This document shows, in pieces, positions 28,923 to 37,604 of a stretch of DNA of 64,000 nucleotides (positions are counted from its first letter, which is position 1; each line of letters starts with the position of its first letter). A program made the translations under genes and the position numbers. Below the pieces are notes generated by a model. The model was not told the origin of the DNA and ran no database searches. It was given only the letters and a program-made list of their open reading frames with translations. The stretch is taken from the NCBI RefSeq assembly GCF_014202315.1, contig NZ_JACHGN010000007.1, positions 318,569 to 382,568 on the forward strand, given 5' to 3'. The stretch is from Thermocatellispora tengchongensis. GTDB taxonomy: Bacteria > Actinomycetota > Actinomycetes > Streptosporangiales > Streptosporangiaceae.

Positions 28923-30986
28923 ATGAGCCTGTCACCGTCGCCGGAGTTCCCCGCGCCCGCGCCGCCGGGCGACCTGGGCGCGTACGCCGCGCTGCTCCGC
29001 CGCCGCTGCCTGGTCTTCCTGTTCTGCCTGGCCACCGGATGCGCGGGCGGCGCCGCCCTGCTGCACCTCACCCCGCCGTCCTACACCGCGACCGCCCAGG
29101 TCCTCGTCTCGCCCACCGGCGTCCAGGACCAGGTCAACCAGGTCACCCCCCGCCAGCGCGAACCCCTCAACCTCGACACCGAGGCCCAGATCGCCAAGTC
29201 CGCCGTGGTGGCCTCCCGCGCCGCCGCCATCCTCCGCGCCACCCCTCCCGCCGCCGGCGCCCCCACCCCCGCCCCGGCACCGGCCACCCCCGCCCCCCGC
29301 GACGGCGAGCCCGCCACCACCCCCCGCCCGGCACCCCCGAACCGCACCCCCGCACCCTCCGAGCGCGACCCCGGCACCACGACCGGCGACGCCGCAGCCC
29401 GCCACCCCGGCACCACGACCCGCGACGGCGCCGCCTCGGCCACCGGCCGCGACACCGGGACCACCGGCCAGGCCGCCGCGGCGTCCGATCGCGACGCCAA
29501 GGTCACCGGCCGCGACACCGCACCAGCCGACCGAGGCAGCCCGGCCACCGCCACCACCGGGGCTCCCAGAGCCGGGACGACCAGCGGGGCCACCACCGGA
29601 GCCGCCGCCACGGGGGCCGGGGCGCTCGCCTCCGTCCCCGGGGAGGAGCAGGCAATGGTCGAGGTGAGCGTGCCGCCCAACTCGGCGGTGCTGTCGATCT
29701 CGGCGACGGCCGGCTCCGCGCAGGTCGCGGCGGCGTACGCGCGGGCGTACGCGCGGGCCTACCTGGAGCACCGGGCCGAGACCGCACAGCAGGCGCTGGC
29801 CGCGCAGGTGCGGGCGCTCGCGGCCAAGCTGCGGCAGGTGGACGCCGCGCACGAGCGGATCGTCAAGACGCTGCCCACGTTGCCCAAGGGGAGCCCCGAG
29901 CGGGCCATCGCCATGCAGCGCCACAACGTGCTGAGCCGGCAGATCTACACCCTGACCGGCCGCTACGACGCGCTGCGCACGGTGGCGGTGACACCGGGGT
30001 CGATCATCAGCGAGCCCGAGCCGCCCGCGGCGCCGAGCGCGCCGAGCCCGCCGCTCTATCTCGGCAGCGGCGTGATGCTCGGCCTGCTCGCCGGCGCCGG
30101 GGCCGCAGTCGCCCGCGACCGGCTCGACACCCGGCTGCGCTCGCCGCGCGACGTCGAGCGGCTGACCCGTGTCGCCGTGCTGGCCGAGCTGGCCGTTGAC
30201 CGCAACGGGGCGCTGGCCGATCCCCGGCCCGCGCGGCGGCGCCGGGCGTCGGCCTCGCCGGGCCCGCTGCACGAGCTGGCCGCGGCCATCCTGGCGGCGC
30301 GGCCCGGCGGCCACCTCCTGGTACGCCCGGTGGGCGCGCCCTGCGAGCTGCGGGCGCTGTTCACCGTGCTCCGCCCGGCCGTCATGCCGATCACCCTGCT
30401 GCGCGGCGACGACCTGCACGACCTCGCCCGCGCCGACAGCGCCCTGCTCGTGCTGGGCACCCCGCTCGGCTCGGGCGACGTGCGGGCCGCGCTCCGCGAC
30501 CTGACCAGGCACGGCATCCGGGTGATCGGCGCGGTGCTGATCCGCCCCTGCCGCCGCGCCCCCGCGCCCACCCCCCGGCCCCGCACGCCGTACGACGACG
30601 GCGGCATGCCGCGCGACAGCGGCCTTCACGACATCGGGCCGTACGACGGCGTATCGCAGAACGGCAGGCCCCACGGTCACAGGCCGCACGAAGACACCTC
30701 GCACGACGGCGGGCCGCACGGTGACGACCGGGACAACGGCGGACAGCAGGGTGACGCCGCGTACGACCATGCCTCGTACGACCAGGCGCCATACAGTGCG
30801 GGGCCGTACGGTGTCGGGCCGTTCGCGCCGGAGCGGGAGCCGAAGCCGGGGATCGACGGCATCCGGGAGATCGCGGTGCGGCGCACCCGCGCCGCCGCGC
30901 CCGGCCCGGGGTTCGGGGGCACCGTGCCCGAGACCACGCCGCTGCAGGCGCTGCGGCCGGCCGACCGGACGGCGCGTGACGCGTGA
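28923..30986 (+). CDS. Wzz-type polysaccharide co-polymerase with low-complexity insert
   Basis: A 687-aa chain-length determinant-like membrane protein. TM1 is about residues 28-48 (LVFLFCLATGCAGGAALLHL), then the Wzz domain (YTATAQVLVSPTGVQDQ). A Thr/Ala/Pro-rich insert of about 120 residues (about 113-238) splits it. A helical region (about 280-350) leads to TM2 (about 378-398, LYLGSGVMLGLLAGAGAA). The cytoplasmic part resembles a BY-kinase fold but lacks Walker A, so it is not expected to bind ATP. The last 120 residues are rich in His, Asp, Gly and Tyr, possibly a phosphorylated tail. GGAGG precedes ATG 28923. The 4-bp GTGA overlap couples it to the Wzy gene. Confidence 0.8.
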   Translation: MSLSPSPEFPAPAPPGDLGAYAALLRRRCLVFLFCLATGCAGGAALLHLTPPSYTATAQVLVSPTGVQDQVNQVTPRQREPLNLDTEAQIAKSAVVASRAAAILRATPPAAGAPTPAPAPATPAPRDGEPATTPRPAPPNRTPAPSERDPGTTTGDAAARHPGTTTRDGAASATGRDTGTTGQAAAASDRDAKVTGRDTAPADRGSPATATTGAPRAGTTSGATTGAAATGAGALASVPGEEQAMVEVSVPPNSAVLSISATAGSAQVAAAYARAYARAYLEHRAETAQQALAAQVRALAAKLRQVDAAHERIVKTLPTLPKGSPERAIAMQRHNVLSRQIYTLTGRYDALRTVAVTPGSIISEPEPPAAPSAPSPPLYLGSGVMLGLLAGAGAAVARDRLDTRLRSPRDVERLTRVAVLAELAVDRNGALADPRPARRRRASASPGPLHELAAAILAARPGGHLLVRPVGAPCELRALFTVLRPAVMPITLLRGDDLHDLARADSALLVLGTPLGSGDVRAALRDLTRHGIRVIGAVLIRPCRRAPAPTPRPRTPYDDGGMPRDSGLHDIGPYDGVSQNGRPHGHRPHEDTSHDGGPHGDDRDNGGQQGDAAYDHASYDQAPYSAGPYGVGPFAPEREPKPGIDGIREIAVRRTRAAAPGPGFGGTVPETTPLQALRPADRTARDA

Positions 30987-32275
30987 GACGGGTCCATCCC
31001 ACGGCCTGGCCGATCGGCGCGCTGCTGGTCGGCTATCCGGTGTGGTGGGCGCTCGGCCTGGGCGGGCTCGCGGTGATCGTGCTGGCCGTGCCCATGGCCG
31101 CGATCCTGTGGCGGCGGCGTCCGGTGCGCACCCCGCCCGGGTTCGGGCTGTGGCTGCTGCTGCTCGCGGGCTACCTGCTGAGCGGGCTCATGCTCGGCGA
31201 GATGCCGCCGGGCACGTACGGCGAGATCAGCGAGGGCCGGATCGCGGGCTACGCGATGCGGCTCGCGCTGTACGTCTCGATGCTGGTCCTCGTGCTCTAC
31301 CTGGGCAACCTCGACGAGCGCGAGCTGCCGCAGCTCACGCTGGTGCGCATGCTCGGGGTGCTGTTCCTCACCACGGTGGCGGGCGGGTTCCTCGGACTGC
31401 TCGCGCCGGGGCTGGAGTTCACCTCGCCGATGGAGCTGGTGCTGCCCGACTGGGTGAGCGGCAACGCGTTCGTGCAGAACCTGATCCACCCCACCGCGGC
31501 GCAGACGCAGAAGGTGCTGGGCTACGCCATGCCTCGTCCCGAGGCGCCGTACGAGTGGGCCAACGCCTGGGGCAGCAACCTGTCGGTGCTGCTGGTCTGG
31601 TTCGTGGTCGGCTGGTGGACGTACGGCAGCACGGGGCGCCGGGTCGCCGCCGTGGTGCTGCTGGCGCTGGCCGCGGTCCCGGTCGTCTACTCGCTCAACC
31701 GCGGCCTGTGGATCGGGCTCGCGGTGGCGGTGGCGTACCTGGTGCTCCGGCTGGGCGCCCGCGCCCGGCTGACGGTCTGCGCCGCCGCGGCGGCGGGGGC
31801 GCTGGTCTTCGCCGCCACTCCCCTGCACTCGATCGTCACGCAGCGGCTGGACAAACCGCACAGCAACGACATCCGGGCGTTCACGGTCGCCGCGACCGTG
31901 GCGGCGGCCGGTCACTCGCCGGTCATCGGCTACGGCAACACCCGCAACGCCACCGGCAACCACAACTCGATCACCACCGGCAAGACCGACTGGTGCCGCG
32001 AGTGCGGACACCCGCCGCTCGGCAGCGACGGCCACCTGTGGCACCTGCTGATCACGCAGGGAGTGGCCGGGGCCGTCCTGTACGTCGCGTTCTTCGCCGG
32101 GGCGATCCGCCGCTACTGGCGCGACCGCACCCCGGTCGGCATGGCGGGCGTGCTCGTCATGATCCTGGTCCTGCTGTACATGTTCGTCTACGACGCGCTG
32201 GTCACCCCCCTCAGCCTCTATCTGATCTCCTTCGCCCTGCTGTGGCGGGCGTCCCTGTCCCGGGGGTCCACATGA
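30983..32275 (+). CDS. O-antigen ligase/Wzy-type polymerase
   Basis: A 430-aa membrane protein with about ten to twelve transmembrane helices and one large extracytoplasmic loop between residues about 285 and 355 (containing FTVAATVAAAGHSPVIGYGN and HNSITTG). The Wzy_C pattern of polymerases/ligases is seen in the R-x-x-x-W region SLNRGLWIG and the G-x-G motif before the loop. It probably polymerises lipid-linked repeat units on the outer face of the membrane. GTG start overlaps the Wzz stop, and its own stop overlaps the next ATG. Confidence 0.8.
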   Translation: MRRVHPTAWPIGALLVGYPVWWALGLGGLAVIVLAVPMAAILWRRRPVRTPPGFGLWLLLLAGYLLSGLMLGEMPPGTYGEISEGRIAGYAMRLALYVSMLVLVLYLGNLDERELPQLTLVRMLGVLFLTTVAGGFLGLLAPGLEFTSPMELVLPDWVSGNAFVQNLIHPTAAQTQKVLGYAMPRPEAPYEWANAWGSNLSVLLVWFVVGWWTYGSTGRRVAAVVLLALAAVPVVYSLNRGLWIGLAVAVAYLVLRLGARARLTVCAAAAAGALVFAATPLHSIVTQRLDKPHSNDIRAFTVAATVAAAGHSPVIGYGNTRNATGNHNSITTGKTDWCRECGHPPLGSDGHLWHLLITQGVAGAVLYVAFFAGAIRRYWRDRTPVGMAGVLVMILVLLYMFVYDALVTPLSLYLISFALLWRASLSRGST

Positions 32276-33204
32276 ACGACGCGGCGGCGCGGCTGCGCTA
32301 CCTGAGCGACACCATCGCCCTGCTGTTCCCCGCCGCCGAGGGGGGCGCCGCGCGGGCGTACTCGCTGCTGCCGCACGCGGCGGTGCCCCGGCGGCTCGCG
32401 CCGCGCGTGTGGTGGCACCGGGCGCTGGGGCGTGCGGTCCCGGTGCCGTCCGGGGGCGAGACGATCGCGGATCATCTGGCCGAGGTGTTCGGCCTGCCGA
32501 TCCGGGTGACCCTGCGGGTACGCCCGGCGCGGCGGGCGAACCGCAAGCCGCTGCTGGAGGCGTACGGGCCGGAGGGGCTGCTCGCGTACGTGAAGATCGG
32601 CGACTCGGATCGGGCGCGGGCGCTGGTCCGCAACGAGGCGGCGACGCTGCGCGCGCTCGCCGACGAGCCGCTGAAGACGGTGTGCCCGCCCGCCGTGCTG
32701 CACCACGGCGAGTGGCGGGGCCTGGAGGTGCTGGCGCTCGCCCCGCTCCCGGTGCCGTCCCGCGCCGCCCGTGTGTGCCGGCGGGTGCCCGCGCCGCTCG
32801 TGCACGCGGCCGTACGCGAGATCGCCGCGCTCCGTCCGGGCGAGCCGCACTCCTGGCACGGCGACTTCGCCCCCTGGAACCTGGCCCGGGGCGCCGACGG
32901 GCGGCTGCTGGTGTGGGACTGGGAGCGGTTCGGATCGGGGGTGCCGCTCGGGTTCGACGCCGTCCACCTGTTCTTCCACCGGGCGCTGCGCCGGATGCGG
33001 CCCGAGGACGCGGCGCGGGCCTGCGTGGCGCAGGCGCTGCCGACGCTCGCGCCGTACGGGCTGTCGGCGGCGCGGGCGCGGCGGACGGCGTGCCACTACC
33101 TGATCACGCTCGCCGACCGGCACGCCGCCGACGGCCACCAGCCGCTGGGCCCGCCCGCACGCTGGCTCACCCCGCTGATCGATGAACAGGAGGCGGTGCT
33201 GTGA
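32272..33204 (+). CDS. Phosphotransferase of the APH/choline kinase fold
   Basis: A 310-aa protein of the aminoglycoside phosphotransferase (APH) fold. The catalytic loop HGDFAPWN (His196 to Asn203) and metal-binding WDWERFG (Asp216) are intact; the N-lobe has the lysine in LLAYVKIGDS. It overlaps both neighbours by 4 bp (ATGA, GTGA), so it is part of the polysaccharide operon and not a resistance gene in context. It may phosphorylate a sugar or lipid intermediate, a role I infer only from position. Confidence 0.72.
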   Translation: MNDAAARLRYLSDTIALLFPAAEGGAARAYSLLPHAAVPRRLAPRVWWHRALGRAVPVPSGGETIADHLAEVFGLPIRVTLRVRPARRANRKPLLEAYGPEGLLAYVKIGDSDRARALVRNEAATLRALADEPLKTVCPPAVLHHGEWRGLEVLALAPLPVPSRAARVCRRVPAPLVHAAVREIAALRPGEPHSWHGDFAPWNLARGADGRLLVWDWERFGSGVPLGFDAVHLFFHRALRRMRPEDAARACVAQALPTLAPYGLSAARARRTACHYLITLADRHAADGHQPLGPPARWLTPLIDEQEAVL

Positions 33205-34121
33205 CCTCCCCCACACGCACCCCGACCCCGGCCGACCTGCGCAAACGCAGACGGCTGCCCGCCAACTACGCCCTCAAGCGCTCCGCGCACGCGGTCTCGC
33301 TGACCACCGGGCGGCTCACCGCCGCCGGACGCATGCTGCCCGGCTTCCTGATCGTGGGCGCGCAGCGGTGCGGCACCACCTCGCTGTACCGGGCGCTGGC
33401 GCAGCACCCGCTGGTGCTCAAGCCGGTGCTGCGCAAGGGCGTCCACTACTTCGACGTGGCCTACCACCGGGGCCCCGCGTGGTACCAGGCGCACTTCCCG
33501 CTGCGCACGACCGCGGCCCGGTTGCGCAGGCGCTACGGGCACCGGCCGCTGGCGTTCGAGTCCTCGCCCTACTACCTGTTCCACCCGCTCGCCACGCCCC
33601 GGATCGCCTGGGACCTCCCCGGCGTGAAGCTGATCGTGCTGGTACGCGACCCGGTCGAGCGGGCGTACTCCGCGCACGCCCACGAACTGGCCCGGGGGTT
33701 CGAACGCGAGCCGAGCTTCGAGCGCGCGGTGCAGATGGAGGAGGAACGCCTGGCGGGCGAGGCCGAGCGCCTGTGCGCGGCCCCCCACTCCATCAGCCAC
33801 GCCCACCGGCACCACGCCTACCTCGCCCGCGGCCGCTACGCCGAGCAGCTCTCCCGCCTGGAGCTCCTGGTCGGCCGCGACCGCGTGCTCGTACTGGACA
33901 GCCACCGCTTCTTCGCCGACCCCGAGGCGACCTTCGACCGGGTCCTCGCCTTCCTGGGCCTGCCCCACCTCGGCCCGCCCCCCGTCTTCGACCGGCACAA
34001 CGCCCGCCCCCGGCCGTACCCCATGCGCCCGGGTTTGCGCCGATGCCTCTCCGAGCACTTCGAGCCATGGGACGAACTGCTCATCCCCTACCTCGGCGAG
34101 GTCCCGTCATGGCGCCGCTGA
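33201..34121 (+). CDS. PAPS-dependent sulfotransferase 1
   Basis: A 306-aa sulfotransferase of the heparan-sulfate/carbohydrate type. The 5'-phosphosulfate-binding loop is IVGAQRCGTTSLYRAL (residues 51-66) and the 3'-phosphate-binding motif is LIVLVRDPVERAYSAH; ESSPYYL is also typical of carbohydrate sulfotransferases. No signal or membrane segment is evident, so it should act in the cytoplasm on a nucleotide- or lipid-linked sugar before export. GTG overlaps the preceding stop (GTGA). Confidence 0.9.
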   Translation: MTSPTRTPTPADLRKRRRLPANYALKRSAHAVSLTTGRLTAAGRMLPGFLIVGAQRCGTTSLYRALAQHPLVLKPVLRKGVHYFDVAYHRGPAWYQAHFPLRTTAARLRRRYGHRPLAFESSPYYLFHPLATPRIAWDLPGVKLIVLVRDPVERAYSAHAHELARGFEREPSFERAVQMEEERLAGEAERLCAAPHSISHAHRHHAYLARGRYAEQLSRLELLVGRDRVLVLDSHRFFADPEATFDRVLAFLGLPHLGPPPVFDRHNARPRPYPMRPGLRRCLSEHFEPWDELLIPYLGEVPSWRR

Positions 34122-34192
34122 CCACCTTCCCCCCGCCTGCCGAGTCGAGGGGAAAGGCCGGGATGTGCACGTGAACGGGGATCGGGGCCGAG

Positions 34193-36484
34193 ATGACAAA
34201 CGGAGCTGAGAGCGGGACAGACATCACCGACGGCGCAACCGGAGCGGCCGACGAACCGGCCGCACCGGCAACCCGCTCCACGTCGGCCGGCGGCGGCAAG
34301 CCGGCCTACACACCACAATCCGGGCCGGTCGCCCTGGGCGAACCGGCCCACACATCACGATCCGGACCAGTCGGCCAGGACGGGCAGGCATCCACGCCAC
34401 AAGCCGGGCCAGTCGGCCAGGGCGCGCAGCCAGCCGCACCACAAACCCGACCAACAGGCCAGGACAGACAGGCCCACACACCACACCCCAGACCAACCGT
34501 CCTGGGCGAACCGGCCCCTACCCCACAAGCCGGGTCAGTCGCCCAAGACGGGCACGCCCGCACACCACAATCCCGACCGACCGCCGAGGGCGGGCACGCT
34601 CACACGCCGCAATCCCGGCTGGCCCTTCAGGACGGGCAGGGCCGCCGCACACCATGCTCCGGGCCGGTTCAGGGCGACCAAGTGGAGACAGTGGAGACCG
34701 CACGGCGGCCCACCGCCACCGGCGACCGCTCGCCCGAAACCGCGCCGACGGCCGGCGACGGCGGCGGTCACCGCCTGGCCGGCACCACGCCGCCCTCCCC
34801 CACCCCTCACCACCCGGCCACAGGACCTGAGGACCTCATCCACGGCGGCCTGACGGCGCAACCGGACGGGGACCTGCGCAACCCGCGAGGCCAAGTGTGT
34901 ACGAGCGACACCACCACCCCCGAGCGGGCCCAGGGCCAGGACCGAGGCCGAGACCGGGGTCGTAGCCAGGACCGGGACCGGGACCGGGGTCATAGCCAGG
35001 GCCAGGGCCAGGGCCAGGGCCAGAGCCGAGACCGGGGTCGTAGCCAGGGCCAGGACCGGGACCGAGGCCGGGACCGGGGCCGGGGCCGGGGTCATAGCCA
35101 GAGCCACGGCCAGGGCCAGGGCCAGAGCCGAGGGCGGGGTCGTAGCCAGGGCCGGGGCCGGGGGCGGGGGGCGCGGTCGGGGTTGGCGGCGGTGGCGCGG
35201 GGCGGGGTGGCCGGGGTGGTCGGCGGGGGGATGGTGGCGGTGGGGCAGGTGCTGGTGGCCCTGGTGGTCACCAGGGGCTTCACGGCGCAGGTCGCCGGGG
35301 CCTTCTTCGCCGCCATCGCGCTGTGCCAGATCGCGGCCGGGGTGCTGCGGCTGGACGCGGGCAACGGGCTGGTGTACTTCATCGCGCGCTCACGTGCGTA
35401 CGACCACCACGGCATGTCCGGATATATCCGTGCGGGAGTGGTGCCCGTCCTGGTGCTCTCCCTCGCCGCCGCCGTGTCCGCCTGCCTGTTCGCCGAACCC
35501 ATCGGGGCCGCGACCGGCGTGCCGCCCGCCTGGATCGGGCCGCTCGCGCTCGTCCTCCCGCTCATCGCCTGCTCCGACGTGCTGCTGTCGGCCACGCGGG
35601 GGTTCGGCGATATGCGCCCCACCGTGTACGTGTCCGGGCTGTTCCTCCCCGCCGCCCAGCTTGCCGGGATCTGCGCCATGGCCGTGGCAGGCGCCGAGGC
35701 CGGGCTGACGGCCGCGTGGGCGCTGCCGTACCTGCCGGTGCTCGCGCTCGCCTGGGTGTGCCTGAAGCGGCGGCTGCCGGAGTCGGCGTACCGGCCGGGG
35801 TACATGCCGGGGACGTTCCGCGACCTGTGGCGGCACACGGCCCCCCGCTCGGCCGGCGCGGCGATCCAGGCGGCCTTCCAGCGCCTCGACATCGTGCTGG
35901 TCGCGGCGCTCGCGGGGCCGGTCGAGGCCGCCTGCTACACGGTCGCGACCCGGTTCAAGGCGGTTGGCCAGCTCGCCGGGCAGGGCCTCGCGCAGGCCGC
36001 GCAGCCGCGGCTGGTACGCGCGCTCGCCGCCGGCGAGTTGGAACGGGCGCGCGAGCTGTACCAGAGCACCACGCTGTGGCTCGTGGCGGCGACATGGCCG
36101 GTGTGGGTGGCGTACGCGGCACTGGCACCGTGGCTGCTGCGGATCTTCGGCCCGGGGTACGACGCGGGCGCCGGGGTCGCGGTCGTGCTGGCGGCCACGA
36201 TGATGGCGGCGTCCGCGTGCGGGATGGCCGATGTCGTGCTGACCGCCGCCGGGCACACCACCACGAGCCTGCGCAACATCGCCGCCGCGGTCGTGGTCGC
36301 CGTCACGGTGGACGTGGCCCTGATCCCCGAGTACGGGGCGCTGGGGGCGGCCGCCGGATGGTCGGCGGGCGTGCTGGTGAAGAACGTGCTGCCGCTGGTA
36401 CGGCTGCACCGGACGTACGGGCTGCGGCCCTTCGGCCGGCACACCCTCACCGCACTCCACCCACGCATGTGGCGTACCGCATGA
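34193..36484 (+). CDS. Wzx-type polysaccharide flippase with long repetitive N-terminus
   Basis: A 763-aa protein. Residues about 330-763 form a MATE/MOP-superfamily flippase with about twelve transmembrane helices (start VGGGMVAVGQVLVALVVTRG), expected to move undecaprenyl-linked repeat units across the membrane. The first 330 residues are disordered: nine exact-length 14-aa repeats (residues 37-162), a Thr/Pro/His stretch, and an Arg/Gly/Gln/Asp-rich tract (about 248-328). Codons in the repeats use far more A-ending triplets than the rest of the window. A start nearer the membrane domain is possible, but the lack of frame-breaking indels supports translation of the repeats. The stop overlaps the small ORF at 36481 (ATGA). 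Confidence 0.78.
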   Translation: MTNGAESGTDITDGATGAADEPAAPATRSTSAGGGKPAYTPQSGPVALGEPAHTSRSGPVGQDGQASTPQAGPVGQGAQPAAPQTRPTGQDRQAHTPHPRPTVLGEPAPTPQAGSVAQDGHARTPQSRPTAEGGHAHTPQSRLALQDGQGRRTPCSGPVQGDQVETVETARRPTATGDRSPETAPTAGDGGGHRLAGTTPPSPTPHHPATGPEDLIHGGLTAQPDGDLRNPRGQVCTSDTTTPERAQGQDRGRDRGRSQDRDRDRGHSQGQGQGQGQSRDRGRSQGQDRDRGRDRGRGRGHSQSHGQGQGQSRGRGRSQGRGRGRGARSGLAAVARGGVAGVVGGGMVAVGQVLVALVVTRGFTAQVAGAFFAAIALCQIAAGVLRLDAGNGLVYFIARSRAYDHHGMSGYIRAGVVPVLVLSLAAAVSACLFAEPIGAATGVPPAWIGPLALVLPLIACSDVLLSATRGFGDMRPTVYVSGLFLPAAQLAGICAMAVAGAEAGLTAAWALPYLPVLALAWVCLKRRLPESAYRPGYMPGTFRDLWRHTAPRSAGAAIQAAFQRLDIVLVAALAGPVEAACYTVATRFKAVGQLAGQGLAQAAQPRLVRALAAGELERARELYQSTTLWLVAATWPVWVAYAALAPWLLRIFGPGYDAGAGVAVVLAATMMAASACGMADVVLTAAGHTTTSLRNIAAAVVVAVTVDVALIPEYGALGAAAGWSAGVLVKNVLPLVRLHRTYGLRPFGRHTLTALHPRMWRTA
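34301..34678 (+). repeat. Nine tandem 42-bp repeats inside the flippase gene
   Basis: Nine units of exactly 42 bp encode 14-aa repeats such as PAHTSRSGPVGQDG, QASTPQAGPVGQGA and HARTPQSRPTAEGG. Sequence diverges but length never does, the pattern expected if the array is translated. Confidence 0.9.
34934..35176 (+). repeat. Hexanucleotide-based Arg/Gly/Gln repeat tract
   Basis: Built of GGCCAG, GACCGG and GGCCGG hexamers in frame, giving GQ, DR and RG dipeptides. A higher-order pattern recurs: CGGGGTCGTAGCCAG or CGGGGTCATAGCCAG appears five times. Confidence 0.85.
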
Positions 36485-36684
36485 CCCGGCGCAACCTTCA
36501 CCGTGCTCGCCCCATGCATGGGGCGTACCGCATGACCGGGCGCAGCTTCACCGCGGGCCGCCCCCGCACCCGGCGCACGCTCACCACGCTCCGCCCGCGC
36601 ATCCGGCGTACGCTCACCGCGGGCCGCCCGCGCGTCCGGCGCACGGTCACCGCGCTCCCCGCGCATATGGGGCGTACGGCATGA
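36481..36684 (+). CDS. Small Arg-rich repeat ORF coupled at both ends
   Basis: A 67-codon frame starts at ATG 36481 inside the flippase stop (ATGA) and ends inside the next sulfotransferase start (ATGA at 36681-36684). It encodes a very basic repetitive peptide: two copies of a 17-aa opening (MTRRNLHRARPMHGAYR, MTGRSFTAGRPRTRR-like) and 11-aa units TLTTLRPRIRR, TLTAGRPRVRR. The DNA is a duplication of the junction GCGTACCGCATGACC. It may only be a spacer minisatellite that carries ribosomes from one gene to the next, or a real small protein. Confidence 0.4.
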   Translation: MTRRNLHRARPMHGAYRMTGRSFTAGRPRTRRTLTTLRPRIRRTLTAGRPRVRRTVTALPAHMGRTA

Positions 36685-37604
36685 CCCGGCACGCTCCCCC
36701 CGTGCTGGTGACCGGGCTGCCGCGCAGCGGCACGAGCTGGGCGGGTCGGATGCTGGCCGCGGGCGGCGAGCTGGTCTACGTCAACGAGCCGCTCAACCCG
36801 CAGCACCCGCCCGGACGCTGCCCCGGGGTGCTGAACGCGACCGTCACGCACCGCTTCCAGTACATCTGCCGCGCCAACGAGGACGCCTGGTCGCGGGCGT
36901 TCGCCGACACCGTGGCGCTGCGCTACCGCTTCGGGGCCGAGCTGCGCCGCAACCGGTCGGCGTACGACCTGGCGCGGATGGTGCGCTATGGTGCGGCGTT
37001 CACCGTCGGGCGCGTGCTCGGCAGGCGCGCGCTGCTCGACGACCCGTTCGCGGTGCTGTCGGCGGGCTGGTTCGCCGAGCGGCTGGGCTGCCGGGTGATC
37101 GTGCTGGTCCGCGACCCGGTGGCGCTCGCGGCGAGCTGGCGGCGGCTGGGCTGGACGGTGTACTTCCATGAGCTCCTGGAACAGCCGCTGCTCGTCCGCG
37201 ACCACCCGGAGGTGGAGCAGACCCGCGCCCTGGTCGGCTCGCAGGACCGCACGGCCAAGCTCGCCGCGCTGTGGCGGATCGCGGCCACGGTGACCGGGCG
37301 GCTCGCGCTGCGCCACCCCGGCATCACCCTCGTACGCTACGAGGAGCTGGCCGCCGACCCGCTGACCGGATTCCGCCGCCTGTACGACCACGCCGGGCTG
37401 GCCTGGTCGCCCCGCGCGGAGCGCCGCATCACCCGGGCGTGCACGGCCCCATCCCGAGGGTGGGGCGGCTTCGCCTGGGATCTGGGGTCGCTGTCGCGCA
37501 CGGCGTTCCGCCGGATGGACTCGCGGCTGGCGGCGGCACGTACCGGTGCGGGTGACCTCACCCCGGAAGAGGTCACCCGCATCCGGCGCCTGACCGCCAC
37601 CTGA
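36681..37604 (+). CDS. PAPS-dependent sulfotransferase 2
   Basis: A 307-aa Sulfotransfer_3-type protein. The 5'-PSB loop is VTGLPRSGTSWAGRML (about 10-25) and the 3'-PB motif is VIVLVRDPVALAASW; LVRYEELAADPLTGF is also characteristic. It differs strongly from the sulfotransferases at 33.2 and 39.5 kb, so it probably modifies a different hydroxyl or sugar. The 3' end overlaps the convergent WecG-type gene by 32 bp. Confidence 0.87.
   Translation: MTRHAPPVLVTGLPRSGTSWAGRMLAAGGELVYVNEPLNPQHPPGRCPGVLNATVTHRFQYICRANEDAWSRAFADTVALRYRFGAELRRNRSAYDLARMVRYGAAFTVGRVLGRRALLDDPFAVLSAGWFAERLGCRVIVLVRDPVALAASWRRLGWTVYFHELLEQPLLVRDHPEVEQTRALVGSQDRTAKLAALWRIAATVTGRLALRHPGITLVRYEELAADPLTGFRRLYDHAGLAWSPRAERRITRACTAPSRGWGGFAWDLGSLSRTAFRRMDSRLAAARTGAGDLTPEEVTRIRRLTAT

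Noticed and set aside
32272-33204. Aminoglycoside resistance gene
   Set aside because: Although APH-like, it is translationally coupled to polysaccharide genes on both sides and lacks resemblance to resistance subfamilies beyond the kinase core.
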